Of a stretch of 64,000 bases of DNA, positions 63,549-64,000 are shown piece by piece. The notes beneath the pieces were generated by a model. It was given only the letters and a program-made list of their open reading frames with translations, made no database searches and had not been told where the DNA came from. Origin of the DNA: Halocaridina rubra (taxonomy: Eukaryota > Arthropoda > Malacostraca > Decapoda > Atyidae); assembly GCA_037179515.1 (NCBI GenBank), contig JAXCGZ010000126.1, forward strand, positions 55,001-119,000, in the 5' to 3' direction. Positions within the stretch are counted from its first letter, which is position 1. Every line of letters begins with the position of its first letter. Position numbers and translations under genes: made by a program.

Positions 63549-64000
63549 CACCTAGTTCTCAGAATAACGCCTGGACAGGTTCTCAGAAGTGACGGGTATA
63601 AGGAAAATTGCGTGAAAAAACACGTCATTTTCCATAGGAAACAATGATAAAGGGCATAGATACGTTCCACAACCTTACATAGACACACTGTGACAAAGAT
63701 ATAAGCTAAGTAAATCATATTTTATAAGTACATAACAAAGCAGAAAGACCTGTAGTTATTTATATTAACTGAACAGTAAACATATTAATGCACTCTATTA
63801 TGCGGTGGGCAACAAGCATACACTGGGACGTGCATGGTGGCGGTGAGCACGAGGATGTAAACGTTTTGCCGCCTCCGTATCAGCTGATGCATCCTCGCAC
63901 GCTAATTCCCTGACATTATCGAAAATTTGTTTGCTGTTTGTTCTTATTGCTTTTTTCCATTATCTTCATAATATCCGATCACATTAAGCAGTAGAAGAGG
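63549..64000 (+). mobile_element. F2 element, left part, cut by the window end (copy i)
   Basis: Starts CACCTAGTTCTCAGAATAAC after TA, includes the GGGACGTGCATGGTGGCGGT arm and the start of the satellite (TATCAGCTGATGCATCCTCG). The remainder is outside. Confidence 0.88.

Overview
The window is a piece of an arthropod nuclear genome, most likely a decapod crustacean. Three observations suggest this: intron-split animal genes with GT/AG borders, very long (TA)n, (GA)n and (TC)n microsatellites, and LINE, BEL/Pao and pogo/Tigger-like elements of the kind common in crustaceans. The species cannot be named from the sequence alone.

Two host genes are readable. The last two coding exons of an ADCK1-like mitochondrial kinase lie on the + strand at 5451-6267. 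Eight exons of PAICS, the bifunctional purine-biosynthesis enzyme (SAICAR synthetase plus AIR carboxylase), lie on the - strand from 47631 down to 14652. They cover all but about the first ten residues. The genes converge, with about 8.4 kb of AT-rich sequence between their stop codons. One PAICS intron (19040-46774) is 27.7 kb long and filled with transposons.

Almost everything else is mobile DNA. (1) A Tigger/pogo-like family with ends near CAGTG(A/T)TCC inserts at TA. Copies T1 to T5 and T9 carry internal ~182-bp repeats and, in three copies, a fragment encoding only the transposase N-terminal DNA-binding domain. T6, T7 and the half-copy T8 are foldback relatives with long inverted arms around a purine-rich core. 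(2) A second TA-inserting family (called F2 here, ends near CACCTAGTTCTCAGAATAA) carries a ~180-bp satellite inside it. It is nested three deep at 48205-54346. (3) A CR1/L2-like LINE at 27080-31380 has an uninterrupted ORF2 and a frameshifted ORF1; shorter fragments of other LINEs occur at 3.9-4.4, 8.2, 20.8-21.4 and 45-46 kb. (4) A BEL/Pao retrotransposon at 37230-42576 has lost its RT and integrase cores. It ends in 182-bp inverted rather than direct repeats, inside a 5-bp target duplication. (5) A complete, young non-coding-rich LTR element (LTR-C, 54544-61374) has two 721-bp LTRs, a 4-bp target duplication and one orphan 193-residue ORF. It sits inside an older relative (LTR-D). Further relatives are at 34.4-43.4 kb (LTR-A) and 44.2-45.0 kb (LTR-B).

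Region by region: 1-5.1 kb F2, T1, foldback and LINE debris; 5.2-6.3 kb ADCK1; 6.3-14.6 kb intergenic; 14.7-19.0 kb PAICS 3' exons with one complete F2 in an intron; 19.1-27.1 kb a chain of Tigger elements separated only by (TA)n; 27.1-31.4 kb LINE; 31.5-34.4 kb two foldback elements; 34.4-46.1 kb LTR elements, Pao and a LINE fragment; 46.8-47.6 kb PAICS 5' exons; 47.7-54.3 kb (TA)n and nested F2; 54.3-63.5 kb nested LTR elements; 63.5-64 kb the start of another F2. No tRNA, rRNA or CRISPR was seen.
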